A DNA stretch of 64,000 nucleotides from Desulfobacter sp. (GCA_028768545.1 CP054838.1:4089001-4153000); one strand, 5' to 3'. Positions 36,723 through 47,356 are shown, counted from the stretch's first letter. Numbers and translations are program-made. The notes: generated by a model from the sequence alone, not told the origin.

Positions 36723-38477
36723 ATGTCGTTGGAAAGCACTTACAGAGAGGCAATGGCACTGAATGAGATCCAGGATATGGATCAGCGTGAAATCAAAGCA
36801 CAGGCTTTTTTCAACAGGCTGAACAAATCCGAGCTGCCTGAAAAATTTAACTGGGCCGCAGAAATCTTCGAGGGAATCCATGTCAAGGAACGCGGTGAGC
36901 AGCTGGCCTTGATCTGGACAGATATGGATACAGATGCCGAAGCCCAGTATACTTATAAAGAACTGGCTGGAAACGGGAATAAACTTCTTAATTTTCTGCG
37001 GAAAAAAGGGGTGGAGAAAGGCAACAACCTCTACATGCTGACCCCCATTGTCCCGGAAACATGGTTTGCCACCTTTGCCGGCATCAAGGGCGGCCTTGTC
37101 TCTGTACCCACGGCCACCTCCATGACGGAAAGAGAGATCCAGTTCCGGTTTGAGGCGTACGAGCCGGATGTGATTGTTTCTTTTGAAGGATTGACAGACC
37201 TGGTGGATGATGCCCTGAAAAAAGCCGACTGCACCCCCAAGGCCAAAATTGTCCTGGGACAAAAAGAGGGATGGATCTCCTATGGGGATATTGCCCAGGA
37301 AGCCCCGGAAGCCGAGGCTGCCGATGTCAACAGTGAAGATGTCCTGTTCTGCTTTTTTACCTCGGGCACCACAGGGCTTCCCAAACGGGTGGGCCATTCT
37401 GCCGTGTCATACCCCTTGGGTCATCTTTCCTCGGCCGTGATCATCGGGCTTGAACCCGGGGATGTACACCATAACCTGAGTGCTCCGGGCTGGGCAAAAT
37501 GGGCCTGGTCCAGCTTTTTCTCCCCCTTTAACATGGGGGCTACGGCCACAGGGTTTAATTTTACGGCATTGGATATTAAGAAATATATCAGCGCTGTAGC
37601 CAAGTATAAGGTCAACTCCTTTTGCGCTCCGCCCACGGCATGGCGAGCCTTTGTCGGACTTGACCTGTCAGAATACGACCTTTCCGCCATGAAATATTCC
37701 ATCAGTGCGGGCGAGCCTCTAAATCCAGAAGTCATTGAACAATGGAAAGAAGGGACCGGTACGGAAATCCGGGATTTCTACGGCCAGACCGAATCCACCG
37801 CCATGATCGGGAACCCGCCCTGGATGGAAAAGAAAATGCGCCTGGGCTCCTTTGGCTATCCCTCATACATGTATGATGTCATCCTGGCGGATGACGAGGG
37901 CAAAGAAATCACCGAACCTGATATCACCGGCCACATTGTGGTTCGCCTGAGCAATTGGCGCGCCATCGGCCTGTTCCAGGAGTACATCGACAATGAAGCC
38001 AAAACAGCTGAGGCTTTCCACCATGGTCTTTATTACACAGGTGACAAAGCAACCTTTGATAAGGACGGATACTGGTGGTTTGTCGGCCGTTCAGACGATG
38101 TCATCAAATCATCTGATTTCCGTGTGGGACCTTTTGAGGTGGAAAGCGCGCTCATTGAACACCCCTCAGTCATGGAAACCGCAGTTGTGGGCGTTCCTGA
38201 CCCCAAACGGCACCAACTGGTCAAAGCCTTTGTCATTCTGGCCCAGGGCCAGGAGCCCTCAAAAGCACTGGCTTTGGAATTGTTCAAGCATACCATTGAA
38301 GTGCTGGCCAAATTCAAGATCCCAAGAATCATAGAATTTGTAGACGAACTGCCCAAAACCATTTCCGGCAAAATCCGCAGGATTGAGCTCAGGGAAAATG
38401 AAGAAGGAAAAAAAGAAGAAAAAAATAATGAATTTTTCTACCATCAGTTTCCTGAACTGAGTTCCAAGAAAAAATAA
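36723..38477 (+). CDS. AMP-forming acyl-CoA ligase (benzoate/medium-chain acyl-CoA synthetase-like)
   Basis: The 584-residue adenylate-forming enzyme has the P-loop FTSGTTGLPKRVGHS (from about residue 211), core motifs SAGEPLNPEV and DFYGQTESTAMIG, YTGDKATFDKDGYWWFVGRSDDVIKSS and the C-terminal catalytic Lys in LPKTISGKIRRIELR. It activates a carboxylate with ATP and CoA; the WAKWAWSSFFSPFNMGA segment is typical of ACSM/benzoate-type ligases rather than long-chain ones. A Lys-rich insert lies near the C-terminus. CGGAGGA precedes the ATG. It would feed acyl-CoA into the ETF-linked oxidation served by the etf operon, though this is inference. Confidence 0.88.
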   Translation: MSLESTYREAMALNEIQDMDQREIKAQAFFNRLNKSELPEKFNWAAEIFEGIHVKERGEQLALIWTDMDTDAEAQYTYKELAGNGNKLLNFLRKKGVEKGNNLYMLTPIVPETWFATFAGIKGGLVSVPTATSMTEREIQFRFEAYEPDVIVSFEGLTDLVDDALKKADCTPKAKIVLGQKEGWISYGDIAQEAPEAEAADVNSEDVLFCFFTSGTTGLPKRVGHSAVSYPLGHLSSAVIIGLEPGDVHHNLSAPGWAKWAWSSFFSPFNMGATATGFNFTALDIKKYISAVAKYKVNSFCAPPTAWRAFVGLDLSEYDLSAMKYSISAGEPLNPEVIEQWKEGTGTEIRDFYGQTESTAMIGNPPWMEKKMRLGSFGYPSYMYDVILADDEGKEITEPDITGHIVVRLSNWRAIGLFQEYIDNEAKTAEAFHHGLYYTGDKATFDKDGYWWFVGRSDDVIKSSDFRVGPFEVESALIEHPSVMETAVVGVPDPKRHQLVKAFVILAQGQEPSKALALELFKHTIEVLAKFKIPRIIEFVDELPKTISGKIRRIELRENEEGKKEEKNNEFFYHQFPELSSKKK

Positions 38478-38499
38478 GAAAAAGACATTTATTCATTTC

Positions 38500-38538
38500 C
38501 ATCCGGAAATGGGGCCGATCCGGCACCATTTCCGGATG
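38500..38538. terminator. Bidirectional terminator between acyl-CoA ligase and dpaL
   Basis: A perfect 13-bp stem (CATCCGGAAATGG / CCATTTCCGGATG) lies between the two convergent genes, followed on the plus strand by ATTTATTTT and on the minus strand by an AT-rich stretch. Confidence 0.85.
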
Positions 38539-38540
38539 AT

Positions 38541-39752
38541 TTATTTTAGGGCCCCGGCCGGGTCAATTATTTTTTGGTAATTGACAGGATCGGTATCTCC
38601 TTCGGTGCTGAAACAGAGCAAAATACTTTCAGGGGTCAATCCCATATTCTCCCGGATCTGACCAAGACCGGGATCTGTCATAAGGGCCTGGATGAGTCCC
38701 GGCCCCACCGCACCGGACTCTCCGGAAATAATAACAGGATCCCCGGGTTCGGGCCGTGCCAGGATATTCATTCCCAGGGCAGCCACCCCGTCTGAACAGG
38801 AAACAAACCCGGACGAAAAATCCCTTAAAATATTCCAGGCAAAGGGATTGGGTTCTCCGCAGGCAAGTCCTGCCATCATGGTATCCAGCGCTCCTGAAAC
38901 ACCTCTTGGCCTGCCGTCCCCGGCCCTTGCAGAGCGGTAGATGCAGTCGGCCCGGTCCGGTTCAATCACATAGGCTGCAGGGCAATGATCCTTTAAGGCA
39001 TTGGCATAGTATCCGAGTACGGCAGCAGCCATGGACCCGACCCCTGCCTGGAGAAAAACATGGGTGGGCAGGGCAAGTTCGTTTCCCTGGATCTGGTCCA
39101 GAACCTCTGCCGCCATGGTGGTATAGCCCTGTACAACCCATAAGGGGATCTTTTCATATCCCTCCCAGGCCGTATCCTGAACCAGATGCCACCCCTTTTC
39201 CAATGATGCTTGGGCGACCATGCGCACGGTCTGGTCATAGTTGACATCGATCACCCTCACTTGAGCTCCTAAAGCTTCAATATGGGCCACCCGGGCAGGC
39301 ACGGTTCCTGCCGGCATGAACACCCTTGCCCGGCATCCCAGGCGGCGTGCGGCCCAGGCAAGCCCCCGGCCGTAATTGCCGTCTGTGGCCGTGGCAAAGA
39401 CCATGGACTGGATCTGTTCTCTAACCCCTGCCTGCTTAAAAAAAGAAAAATCTGTTTCATCAATATCTGTTTTAAGTTTCTGGCAAATCATCCTGGCCAG
39501 GGCCCAGGTAGCGCCCAGGGCTTTAAAGGCGTTGAGCTTGAACCGAAAGGACTCGTCCTTGACATAGATCTGTTTGACCCCTAATTTTTCAGCCAGACCG
39601 GGAAGGGTATGAAACGGGGTAAAAGAATAATGATCAATGGATTCATGGAATCGCCTGACCCTGGTTTGTTCCTTTTCACTCAAGGCCTCGGGCAGCATGG
39701 CTTTTGAGGGGGATTGGAAAACCGCCTTTGCAGAAATTGAAAACAGGTCCAT
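38541..39752 (-). CDS. dpaL: Diaminopropionate ammonia-lyase
   Basis: The 403-residue PLP enzyme has the fold-II lysine motif FRFKLNAFKALGATWA, the substrate loop FATATDGNYGRGLAWAARRLG, and the phosphate-binding GESGAVGPGLIQ. It converts 2,3-diaminopropionate (either isomer) to pyruvate and ammonia. AAGGAG precedes the ATG. It stands alone. D-serine-dehydratase-like relatives share the fold, but the DGNYGRG and GVGSMAAAVLGYY context favours DpaL. Confidence 0.92.
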   Translation of the reverse strand: MDLFSISAKAVFQSPSKAMLPEALSEKEQTRVRRFHESIDHYSFTPFHTLPGLAEKLGVKQIYVKDESFRFKLNAFKALGATWALARMICQKLKTDIDETDFSFFKQAGVREQIQSMVFATATDGNYGRGLAWAARRLGCRARVFMPAGTVPARVAHIEALGAQVRVIDVNYDQTVRMVAQASLEKGWHLVQDTAWEGYEKIPLWVVQGYTTMAAEVLDQIQGNELALPTHVFLQAGVGSMAAAVLGYYANALKDHCPAAYVIEPDRADCIYRSARAGDGRPRGVSGALDTMMAGLACGEPNPFAWNILRDFSSGFVSCSDGVAALGMNILARPEPGDPVIISGESGAVGPGLIQALMTDPGLGQIRENMGLTPESILLCFSTEGDTDPVNYQKIIDPAGALK

Positions 39753-39835
39753 TTTTTTCTCCTTGTATGCCCTTTTGTGTCTATGTCTCTTTTTGCAAAT
39801 TGCAAAAAAAAGGACAATTAAATCAAAAGAAATTT

Positions 39836-41143
39836 TTAGCTGATAGAGTCACCCTTTTTAAGTCCATTGTCAAAGGGAATCACCAGGGTAAACCTTGCCC
39901 CGCCAAGGGGTGAATCTTTGACCCGGACACTTCCCCAGTGCCAGGTGATGATCCGCTGGGCAATGGCCAGGCCCAGGCCATGTCCACCGGATTCCCTGGA
40001 CCTGCTTTTATCCATGCGAAAAAACGGGGTGAATATTTTTTCCCGGGCCTTGAGGGGAATACCGGGACCATCATCATCCACATGGATTTTAATTCTAAAA
40101 GGGCCGGGAATCAATGAGAGCAAGACCGTATGATGACAATGCCGGATACCGTTTCGTAAAAGATTTCTCACGGCCCATCCCAGGTAAATGGGTTCAAACC
40201 GGGCAATGAGATGATCCGTTTCAGGCACAAAGCGAATCTCTTTTGTCTGGGCGGTTTTTCTCTCCTGATCAACCAGGTTTTCAAGCCAGGAGACCATTTC
40301 ATGGTTGAACAGCTCGGCTGAGTATTCATGTTCCCGTTCAAACCGGGCATAGGTGAGCATCTCATTGACAAGGGATTCGATCTCTTCTACATCCGTGTTG
40401 ATTTCCTTGATATAGCCTGTTGTTCCATTCTCCTCCCCTGCCATTTCAAGGCTGAATTTAATCCGGGCCAGGGGGGTCCGGATCTCGTGGGAAACCGCAT
40501 TGGCCAGGTCCTTTTGCGAGGCTATCAATTTTTGGGTCTTCCGGGCCATGGCGTTAAAGGCCCGGACAATTTCAGTCATGGAAGATATTTTAGAGACCTT
40601 CGCCCGCGCACCATGATCTCCGGATATAAACCGGGCAATACTCTGTTCGATTTTTCTGATATCCCGGTTGAGAAAAAATGTCCAGGCCAGGGCCGGGAGG
40701 GTCAAAAAAAGAACAAACAATAAAAGAAAAAGCACCATGGCCTTTTTATGGAGCTTCTGGTCCGGCCAGGGCCCTCCCATGGCAATGGCCTAGTTTGAGG
40801 CCGGCAGACGCATGACCAATGTCTCTTGCTCATCAATTTCCACGATCAGCCCCTTTAAAAAATCAGCCTGATCCCCTTTGTCCACGTCCACCTCAGACAG
40901 GGTCAAAAGGGTTAAAGGATAGCCAAACCTGTTCTGGAGAACCTCAAGCTCTTCCTGCCTTTTCCCGGGGTCTAATCGGCCCAGCCGTTCTGCCAGCAGG
41001 GAAAAGGTCCCCCTTGCAAACGCCCGTTCCGCCTTGAGCACTTCATCCTTAAACAGCGCCTTGACAATGGGCCCCACCCCTAAGGGAATGGTAAAAAGGG
41101 TGCCCAAAAGCAAAATATAAATGGTGATAAAAATTCGTTTCAT
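39836..41143 (-). pseudogene. RstB-like sensor histidine kinase interrupted by an in-frame TAG
   Basis: From ATG 41143 (MKRIFITIYILLLG, ATGA overlap with the regulator gene) the frame runs through the periplasmic part to TAG at 40792-40790 (codon 118, after RLPASN). The same frame then continues AIAMGGPWPDQKL, a second membrane helix, HAMP region, the H-box AVSHEIRTPLARIKF, N-box NLLRNGIRH, G-boxes DDDGPGIP and GGHGLGLAIAQRI, and stops at 39836. Apart from the TAG the kinase is complete. An internal ATG (40780) could yield a truncated kinase with only the second membrane helix. It pairs with the broken RstA-like regulator next to it. Confidence 0.82.
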
Positions 41144-41872
41144 CCGGAAGAATCCATTGTCCAGGCATCTGCCACAAACAAGTACCCGCTGCCCCACACG
41201 GTTTTGATTTTACAGGGCTGGTCAGGGTTGTCCTTTAATTTTTTTCTCAGCCTGGACACGGCCACATCAATGGAGCGGTCAATACCGTCGTACTCAATGC
41301 CTTTGACACTCTGGTAGAGCAGGTCCCTGTCCAGGACCTCACCGGCCCGGAAGGCCAGAAGCCAGAAGCCAGAGCAGGTCAAACTCGCTGGTGGACAGAT
41401 CAACCACCCTTCCTTCCAGGGTCACCCTTCTGGAGGCAAAAAATAATTCCAATGCACCAAAGGTCAGCTCCGTGGCTTCCAGAGGGGCCGACGGGGGAAC
41501 TGCCCGGCGGAACAATGCCCTGATCCTGGCCAAAAGAACCCGGGGTTCAACTGGTTTTTTCACATAATCATCTGCCCCGATCTCCAGCCCCACCACCTGG
41601 TCCATATCCCCCTCCCGGGCGGTTAAAATAAGGATGGGGCCCTGATACCGGTGCCGGACCTCTTGGCAGATGGAAAACCCGTCCTTGCCCGGAAGCATGA
41701 GATCCAGAATCACAAGGTCCGAATTCTCTTTGATAATCTTCTGAACAGCCAGATCCCCTCGGTGCTCCACATCAACCTGATATGCCTGCTTGCTCAGGTA
41801 CCGGCTGACCAGGGCGGCCAACCGCAGGTCATCTTCAACCAGAAGAATCTTTTTTTCTGCCTTAAAATCCAT
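41140..41872 (-). pseudogene. RstA-like OmpR-family response regulator frameshifted by a 7-bp tandem duplication
   Basis: The receiver (LLVEDDLRLAALV, VILDLMLPGKDGF, DDYVKKPVEPR) is intact, and the winged helix begins STSEFDLLWLLA. There the unit GAAGCCA occurs twice in tandem on the plus strand (41358-41364 and 41365-41371); removing one copy restores LLWLLAFRAGEVLDRDLLYQSVKG and the rest of the domain (SIDVAVSRLRKKLKD, TVWGSGYLF) to TGA 41140. With the duplication, the protein ends at GLPGR after about 177 residues and lacks the DNA-binding helices. Operon with the sensor kinase. Confidence 0.85.
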
Positions 41873-42072
41873 GATCGTAATTCCTAAAATAGTAGACGGG
41901 TCAGAAGATCATCTTTGGGGAGTAAACTACCACAAGCCCCCAATCCCCTTCAAAGGGAAAAATGTTTTAAAATGTAATCTTTTTACACGGCCAAAGCATC
42001 TGCCCCCTTTAATCATACTCACGAATATGATATGAATTTTCTTTTAAATCAATACTCAAAAATGAGGGACAG

Positions 42073-43809
42073 ATGGAAGAAGAGAATAAAAAAGGGCATT
42101 TTATAGAAAGCATTATCCAGGAAGATGTCAGCACAAATAAAAACCAGGGCCGGGTGGCCACGCGGTTTCCGCCTGAGCCCAACGGGTTCCTCCATATCGG
42201 CCATGCCAAATCCATTTGTCTGAATTTTAATATGGCGGCCCAGTTTGACGGCAAATGCAATTTGAGATTTGACGATTCAAATCCTGCCAAGGAAAAAAAG
42301 ATCTACATCGACTCCATTAAAGAGACGGTCAATTGGCTCGGGTTTGACTATGGGACCCCCTTTTTTGCATCTGACTATTTTGACCGGCTTTACGGGTTTG
42401 CCATAGAACTCATTGAAACGGGCAAAGCCTATGTGTGCAGCCTCAACCCCGAAGAGATCAGGGAATACCGGGGCACCTTGACCCGGCCGGGCAAAGATTC
42501 CCCTTTTCGGAACAGAAGCGTGGCCGAAAACCTGGATCTCTTTGACCGGATGAAAAACGGAGAATTTAGTGAGGGAGAGATCACCCTCAGGGCAAAAATC
42601 GATATGGGCTCTCCCAACATCAACCTGAGGGACCCCATCATCTACCGAGTGAAAAAGGCCACCCACCCCAGAACCGCCGACAAGTGGTGCATCTATCCCA
42701 TGTATGACTTTACCCATTGCATCTCAGATGCACTCGAAGGGATCACCCATTCATTGTGCAGCCTGGAGTTTGAAGACCACCGCCCCCTTTACGACTGGAT
42801 ACTGGACAATATCTCGCTTGCCTGCCATCCCCAGCAGATTGAGTTTGCACGGATGAACATCAACTATACCCTATTGAGCAAACGTAAACTCCAGCGGCTC
42901 ATTGATGAAAAAAAGGTCTCAGGATGGGATGACCCCCGACTTCCCACATTGGAAGGGATGCGGAGAAGGGGATATACCTCGGCATCCATACGCAAATTCT
43001 GCAATATCATCGGGGTGTCCAAAAAAGATAGCCGAATCGACATGGGACTGCTGGAATCCTGCCTCAGGGACGATTTAAATGAAACGGCCCTGAGGGTGAT
43101 GGGGGTGATCCGCCCCCTCAAGGTGACCATTGAAAACTATCCTGAGGGCAAAACCGAAACCCTGGAAGCCATGAACCATCCTCTCAAGCCCGAGCTTGGC
43201 AAGCGGGAGGTGAGCTTTTCCCGGGAGATCTACGTGGAGCAGGACGATTTCATGGAAGCCCCCCCTAAAAAGTTTTTCCGCCTGGGACCGGGCCGGGAAG
43301 TGCGGCTTCGGGCCGCCTATTTAATCACCTGCAAAGAGGTGATTAAAAATGAGGCAGGACAAGTGATTGAACTCATCTGCACCTATGATCCGGCCACCCG
43401 GGGGGGGAACTCTCCTGACGGCCGCAAGGTCAAGGGCACCATCCACTGGGTCAATGCCAATGACAGCCTGGACGGAGAAGTCCGTCTCTATGACCGCTTG
43501 TTCAAGGATGAAAACCCGGAAGCAGACGGCCAGGATTTTGTGGACAATCTAAATCCTGACTCCCTGGAAATCCTGGATCACTGCAAGCTTGAAAAATGCC
43601 TTGAAAATGCGGCTCCGGAACAGGTGTTCCAATTTGAACGACTGGGATACTTCTGCCTGGACAAAAAAGACAGCACCGCGGCAGCCCCGGTATTCAACCG
43701 CACCGTAACCCTCAGGGATGCCTGGGCCAAACTGGCCAAGCAGCACCCGCCCAGAAAGAACAAGCCGCCCAAACAAAAGAAACAAAAGAAATCAAACACC
43801 AAAGAATAA
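42073..43809 (+). CDS. glnS: Glutaminyl-tRNA synthetase
   Basis: The 578-residue class I synthetase has [17 protein letters not shown] (HIGH motif about residues 42-45), SNPAKEK, the [35 protein letters not shown] segment and the KMSKS equivalent YTLLSKRKL, followed by the GlnRS C-terminal anticodon-binding barrels. It charges tRNA-Gln directly, so this organism need not rely only on the transamidation route. The last 25 residues are very Lys-rich. GAGGGA precedes the ATG. Length normal. Confidence 0.96.
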   Translation: MEEENKKGHFIESIIQEDVSTNKNQGRVATRFPPEPNGFLHIGHAKSICLNFNMAAQFDGKCNLRFDDSNPAKEKKIYIDSIKETVNWLGFDYGTPFFASDYFDRLYGFAIELIETGKAYVCSLNPEEIREYRGTLTRPGKDSPFRNRSVAENLDLFDRMKNGEFSEGEITLRAKIDMGSPNINLRDPIIYRVKKATHPRTADKWCIYPMYDFTHCISDALEGITHSLCSLEFEDHRPLYDWILDNISLACHPQQIEFARMNINYTLLSKRKLQRLIDEKKVSGWDDPRLPTLEGMRRRGYTSASIRKFCNIIGVSKKDSRIDMGLLESCLRDDLNETALRVMGVIRPLKVTIENYPEGKTETLEAMNHPLKPELGKREVSFSREIYVEQDDFMEAPPKKFFRLGPGREVRLRAAYLITCKEVIKNEAGQVIELICTYDPATRGGNSPDGRKVKGTIHWVNANDSLDGEVRLYDRLFKDENPEADGQDFVDNLNPDSLEILDHCKLEKCLENAAPEQVFQFERLGYFCLDKKDSTAAAPVFNRTVTLRDAWAKLAKQHPPRKNKPPKQKKQKKSNTKE

Positions 43810-43859
43810 GGCCCGAACACTTTTCATAAAATATTTTGGGTTCGGGTCAACAGACAAAA

Positions 43860-43890
43860 GGGCTGTAAATTTTAATAAAATTTACAGCCC
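43860..43890. terminator. Bidirectional terminator between glnS and cysS
   Basis: A perfect 13-bp stem (GGGCTGTAAATTT / AAATTTACAGCCC) with TAATA loop, followed on the minus strand by TTTTGTC. It serves two convergent genes. Confidence 0.8.
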
Positions 43891-43919
43891 CTTTATCCTC
43901 ATCCATTCAGATGACGCGC

Positions 43920-45353
43920 TTATTCAAATCGCCATACCGTTCCCTGGGGACCGTCCTCCAGCACAATGTTCCTCTCCTGGAGTTCATCTCTTATTTCATC
44001 GGCCCTGGCAAAATTTTTCTCCGTTCTTGCTGCGGCCCGCTGGGCAATGAGATCCTCAACATAGGCAAGATCGATATCCTGGTCAGCCATGCCCCTTTCC
44101 TTTTTGGCGGCAAAATATTTTTGGGTCGGCAGTAAAAAGATACCCAGAATATCTGAACTGGCCCTGATATCCGCATATACATCAGCAAGCAAGGACCGGT
44201 CTGAATCCCCGGGTTTTTCTCGGGTGTCGTCCAAAAGCTTGTTCCCCTTTTTCACGGCCTCAAACACGGCCGCCAATGCCCTTGCAGAGTTAAAATCATC
44301 ATTCATGGCCCGGGTAAAATCCTCCCACAACGCCCCTTTGCCGTTACCGCCCGTGTCCAGGCCTGCAAGTTCCAGCCGCTCCAAAAAGGCGTAGATCCGG
44401 TCCAGGCCCGTGGAAATTTCACCCATGCTCTCCTCGCTGTAATCAATGGGAGACCTGTACTGCTTGGAGAGTAAAAACAGGCGGATCACCTCAGGAGAAT
44501 AATCGGCAAGCACCTCCTTGATCATGGTGAAATTACCCAAGGATTTGGACATTTTCTCATTGTTGATATCCACAAACCCGTTATGAATCCAGTATTTGAC
44601 AAACTGCTGCCCGAACACGGCCTCGCTCTGGGCAATCTCGTTTTCATGGTGGGGGAAAATCAAATCCTTGCCCCCGCCGTGGATATCAAAGCTCTCTCCT
44701 AAATATTCATAGCTCATGGCCGAACATTCAATATGCCAGCCGGGACGCCCGTTCCCCCAGGGGCTTTCCCAATAGGGCTCACCTGGCTTGGCCGGTTTCC
44801 ACAGGGTAAAATCCAAGGGGTTTTTCTTTTTCTCGTCCACGGCAATCCTGGCCCCGGCCTGCATATCGTCAGGATTTCTGCCTGACAATTTGCCGTACTC
44901 TTCAAAGGATCTGATGGAAAAATAAACATCCCCCCCCGGCACATGGTAGGCTTTTTTCTTGTCTATGAGCATCTGGACAAACCGGATAATATGATCAATG
45001 TGGGTTGTGGCCTTGGGTGCAATGGTGGGCCGCAGCACGTTGAGTTCATCCATTTCATTGTGGAATTCATCAATATACTTTTCAGTGATGGCAGTGCAGG
45101 AGTTTCCTGTTTCATTGGCTTTTTTTATGATCTTGTCATCCACATCCGTAAAATTACGCACATAGGTCACCTCATAGGCCAGATGCTTGAGCCATCTGTA
45201 AACCACATCAAAGACCACCACCGAACGTGCATGGCCGATATGACTGGTATCATAAACCGTGGGCCCGCAGACATACATGCCGACCTTCCCGGGATTGATG
45301 GGGATAAATTCCTCTTTCTTACCGCTCAGGGTATTGTAAATTTTCAAACTCAT
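43920..45353 (-). CDS. cysS: Cysteinyl-tRNA synthetase
   Basis: The 477-residue class I synthetase shows the zinc site (MYVCGPTVYDTSHIGHARS with Cys28), WHIECSAM (Cys/His zinc ligands), HHENEIAQSEA and the KMSKSLGNF loop, then the DALR domain. It charges tRNA-Cys. It lies directly downstream of ispF on the minus strand with an 18-base gap, a gene order common in bacteria. Length normal. Confidence 0.97.
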   Translation of the reverse strand: MSLKIYNTLSGKKEEFIPINPGKVGMYVCGPTVYDTSHIGHARSVVVFDVVYRWLKHLAYEVTYVRNFTDVDDKIIKKANETGNSCTAITEKYIDEFHNEMDELNVLRPTIAPKATTHIDHIIRFVQMLIDKKKAYHVPGGDVYFSIRSFEEYGKLSGRNPDDMQAGARIAVDEKKKNPLDFTLWKPAKPGEPYWESPWGNGRPGWHIECSAMSYEYLGESFDIHGGGKDLIFPHHENEIAQSEAVFGQQFVKYWIHNGFVDINNEKMSKSLGNFTMIKEVLADYSPEVIRLFLLSKQYRSPIDYSEESMGEISTGLDRIYAFLERLELAGLDTGGNGKGALWEDFTRAMNDDFNSARALAAVFEAVKKGNKLLDDTREKPGDSDRSLLADVYADIRASSDILGIFLLPTQKYFAAKKERGMADQDIDLAYVEDLIAQRAAARTEKNFARADEIRDELQERNIVLEDGPQGTVWRFE

Positions 45354-45371
45354 TTTAATTTTCCCGTATAC

Positions 45372-45863
45372 TTAAGTGTCCTTATACAGCAGCACGGTTG
45401 ACTGGGCTGCAATGCCCTCTTTTCTGCCGATAAAGCCTAAATTCTCAGTTGTGGTGGCCTTGATGTTCACGCAATCGGTATCCATTTCCAGGATCCTTGC
45501 AATTTGATCGGTCATGGCCTGTTTATGGGGCGCCATTTTCGGGGCCTGTGCCAACAGGGTACAGTCCAGGTTGACAATTTTAAAATCTTGGGCCTTAATT
45601 TTTTGAAGGCAGGCAGCCAAGAGCCGAGAGGAGGAGATGCCTTTATAGGACGGGTCAGTATCCGGGAAATGCTCACCAATATCCCCGAGTCCTGCCGCCC
45701 CGAGAAGGGCATCGCAGATGGAGTGAAGCAGCACGTCCGCATCTGAATGGCCCTTCAGCCCCAGGGGGTAATCTATTTTTACCCCGCCGATGACAAGATC
45801 CCTTTTGGGTACCAGTTCATGGACATCTGTGCCGGTCCCGATCCTCATCCCTGAAAACCTCAT
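45372..45863 (-). CDS. ispF: 2-C-methyl-D-erythritol 2,4-cyclodiphosphate synthase
   Basis: The protein has the IspF metal site GTDVHEL (Asp, His), the HSDADVLLHSICDALLGAAGLGDIGEHFPDTDP signature, and the C-terminal KATTTENLGFIGRKEGIA. It forms the cyclic diphosphate in the DXP isoprenoid pathway. Two starts are possible (45863 or the internal ATG 45848, MRIGTGTDVHEL, where most homologues begin). Co-transcribed with cysS. Length normal. Confidence 0.97.
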   Translation of the reverse strand: MRFSGMRIGTGTDVHELVPKRDLVIGGVKIDYPLGLKGHSDADVLLHSICDALLGAAGLGDIGEHFPDTDPSYKGISSSRLLAACLQKIKAQDFKIVNLDCTLLAQAPKMAPHKQAMTDQIARILEMDTDCVNIKATTTENLGFIGRKEGIAAQSTVLLYKDT

Positions 45864-45989
45864 TTTTATCCTGCAACGCCTCCTTTTTCAGCCTGATTTG
45901 TGCCCGATACTATATTCATCTTTCCCGGAAAAGTCAAAATCCCTTCAAATTTCAGAATCCTGGCTTTGGCAGATTTCTCCCAGAACAGT

Positions 45990-46605
45990 TCAGCCCTTTT
46001 TTCCTGAGCTTGCTGACCCGTGCATGCTCACAAGCCGGGCAACAAGGACGGCAAGATAAATCTGTCCAAAAATGGCTTCCACACTGACCAAAGATCTTGC
46101 CGGGCTGGACATGGGAACAATATCCCCATACCCCAGGGTGGACAGGGTGACAATGCTGAAATACTTTAGCACCCCTGGTGATTCCACAATAAGATTGTGG
46201 TCCATGGAAAAAGAGCCTGGATAGACAAGCTCTAAAATCATGTAGAGCTTGGCAAAAAGCAGGGAGGCAAACAGATAAACCACAACAGCCGCTGCAATCA
46301 CATCCCTTGTCACCTTTGGGGCCTTGAAAATGGACAAAATAATCATCAGGGCAATATAGAGAATAAAAAAGGCCTGAAGCACGGAAGATGCCAAAATCAC
46401 ATTTTCTTTAGGGGTATAAAAATACCCCAGCCAGATAAAAAACAGACAGGGAAGCATCAATGTCACCGAGGCCACCAAGGAGACCGTACCACTCTTTGAA
46501 AGGGAAAAAATAGCCGGTATTGGAAAAAAAGGGGGCGGCAATGACGTTGAGCAAAAGCATGGTCAATAAAATGATAAATTTTTCCCGGTTAAAAAATTTG
46601 AGCAT
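45990..46605 (-). pseudogene. Two-pore-type potassium/ion channel, frameshifted near the N-terminus
   Basis: The main frame (to 45990) carries several membrane helices and the pore motif TLSTLGYGDIVP, the K+ selectivity filter. The natural start (ATG 46605, MLKFFNREKFIILLTMLLLNVIAAPFF) is in another frame. The switch falls in a stretch with a C5T7 run and a T6 run on the coding strand (plus 46505-46540); loss of a single T from either joins the two parts into a protein of about 205 residues. It belongs to the small bacterial Ion_trans_2 channel group. Whether it is a real mutation or an assembly indel cannot be told here. Confidence 0.7.
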
Positions 46606-46783
46606 ATGCTCTCCTGAATATTAAACAGATAATGGGGGTATTTTTGATTCCTATCCTCTATCTAAAGACCGTCCCCAAGTCAAGCCCGTACCTCACCTGA
46701 ATCAGGCTTTTATGGTGGCATTACCCCAAAGATTATTGTATAGATCAAAAAAGGGCGGAACCATAAATTTAAAAGGAAAAGCC

Positions 46784-47356
46784 ATGGAGCGTTGCGACTG
46801 GGCCACAACAGATCAAGACTACATTCATTATCATGATACCGAATGGGGCGTCCCTGTCCATGACGATCGAAAAATTTTTGAATTTCTGATTCTGGAAGGG
46901 GCACAGGCCGGTTTGTCCTGGCTCACCATTTTAAAACGACGCCACGGTTATAAAAAAGCGTTTGCCGATTTTGATCCCAACCAGGTGGCCCGGTTTACCC
47001 CGGACAAGATCCAGGCCCTGATCCAAAATCCCTCTATCATCAGAAACAAGCTTAAAATCAATTCAGCCGTGACCAATGCCCAGACCTTTTTAAAAATCCA
47101 GGAGGAATTCGGATCCTTTGATGCCTATGCCTGGAGATTTGTGGATGGTTGCCAGAAAATAAATTCATTCACCGCCATGGAGCAGATTCCTGCCACCTCA
47201 AAAGAGAGTGACGCCTTTTCAAAGGATTTAAAACAGCGGGGATTTAAATTTACAGGCTCCACCATTATCTACGCTCATATGCAGGCCACAGGCATGGTCA
47301 ATGACCATTTGGTCTCCTGTTTCAGATATCAACAAGTCATGGAGGATAGATCATGA
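46784..47356 (+). CDS. tag: DNA-3-methyladenine glycosylase I
   Basis: The 190-residue protein begins MERCDWAT and has YHDTEWGVP, the aromatic 3-methyladenine pocket (GAQAGLSWLTILKRR) and the C-terminal zinc ligands in NDHLVSCF, with the N-terminal Cys4 and His18. It removes 3-methyladenine from alkylated DNA. I start at ATG 46784 behind AAGGA; the frame is open 24 codons further upstream. The stop overlaps the DUF2804 gene in ATGA. Confidence 0.95.
   Translation: MERCDWATTDQDYIHYHDTEWGVPVHDDRKIFEFLILEGAQAGLSWLTILKRRHGYKKAFADFDPNQVARFTPDKIQALIQNPSIIRNKLKINSAVTNAQTFLKIQEEFGSFDAYAWRFVDGCQKINSFTAMEQIPATSKESDAFSKDLKQRGFKFTGSTIIYAHMQATGMVNDHLVSCFRYQQVMEDRS

Noticed and set aside
36705..37397. 230-codon minus-strand frame over the acyl-CoA ligase
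   Set aside because: Antisense shadow of a clearly recognised enzyme.
40790..40792. Pyrrolysine at the TAG of the sensor kinase
   Set aside because: Position is in a sensor linker with no reason for Pyl, no pyl genes or PYLIS element are visible, and the partner regulator is also broken; a nonsense mutation is simpler.
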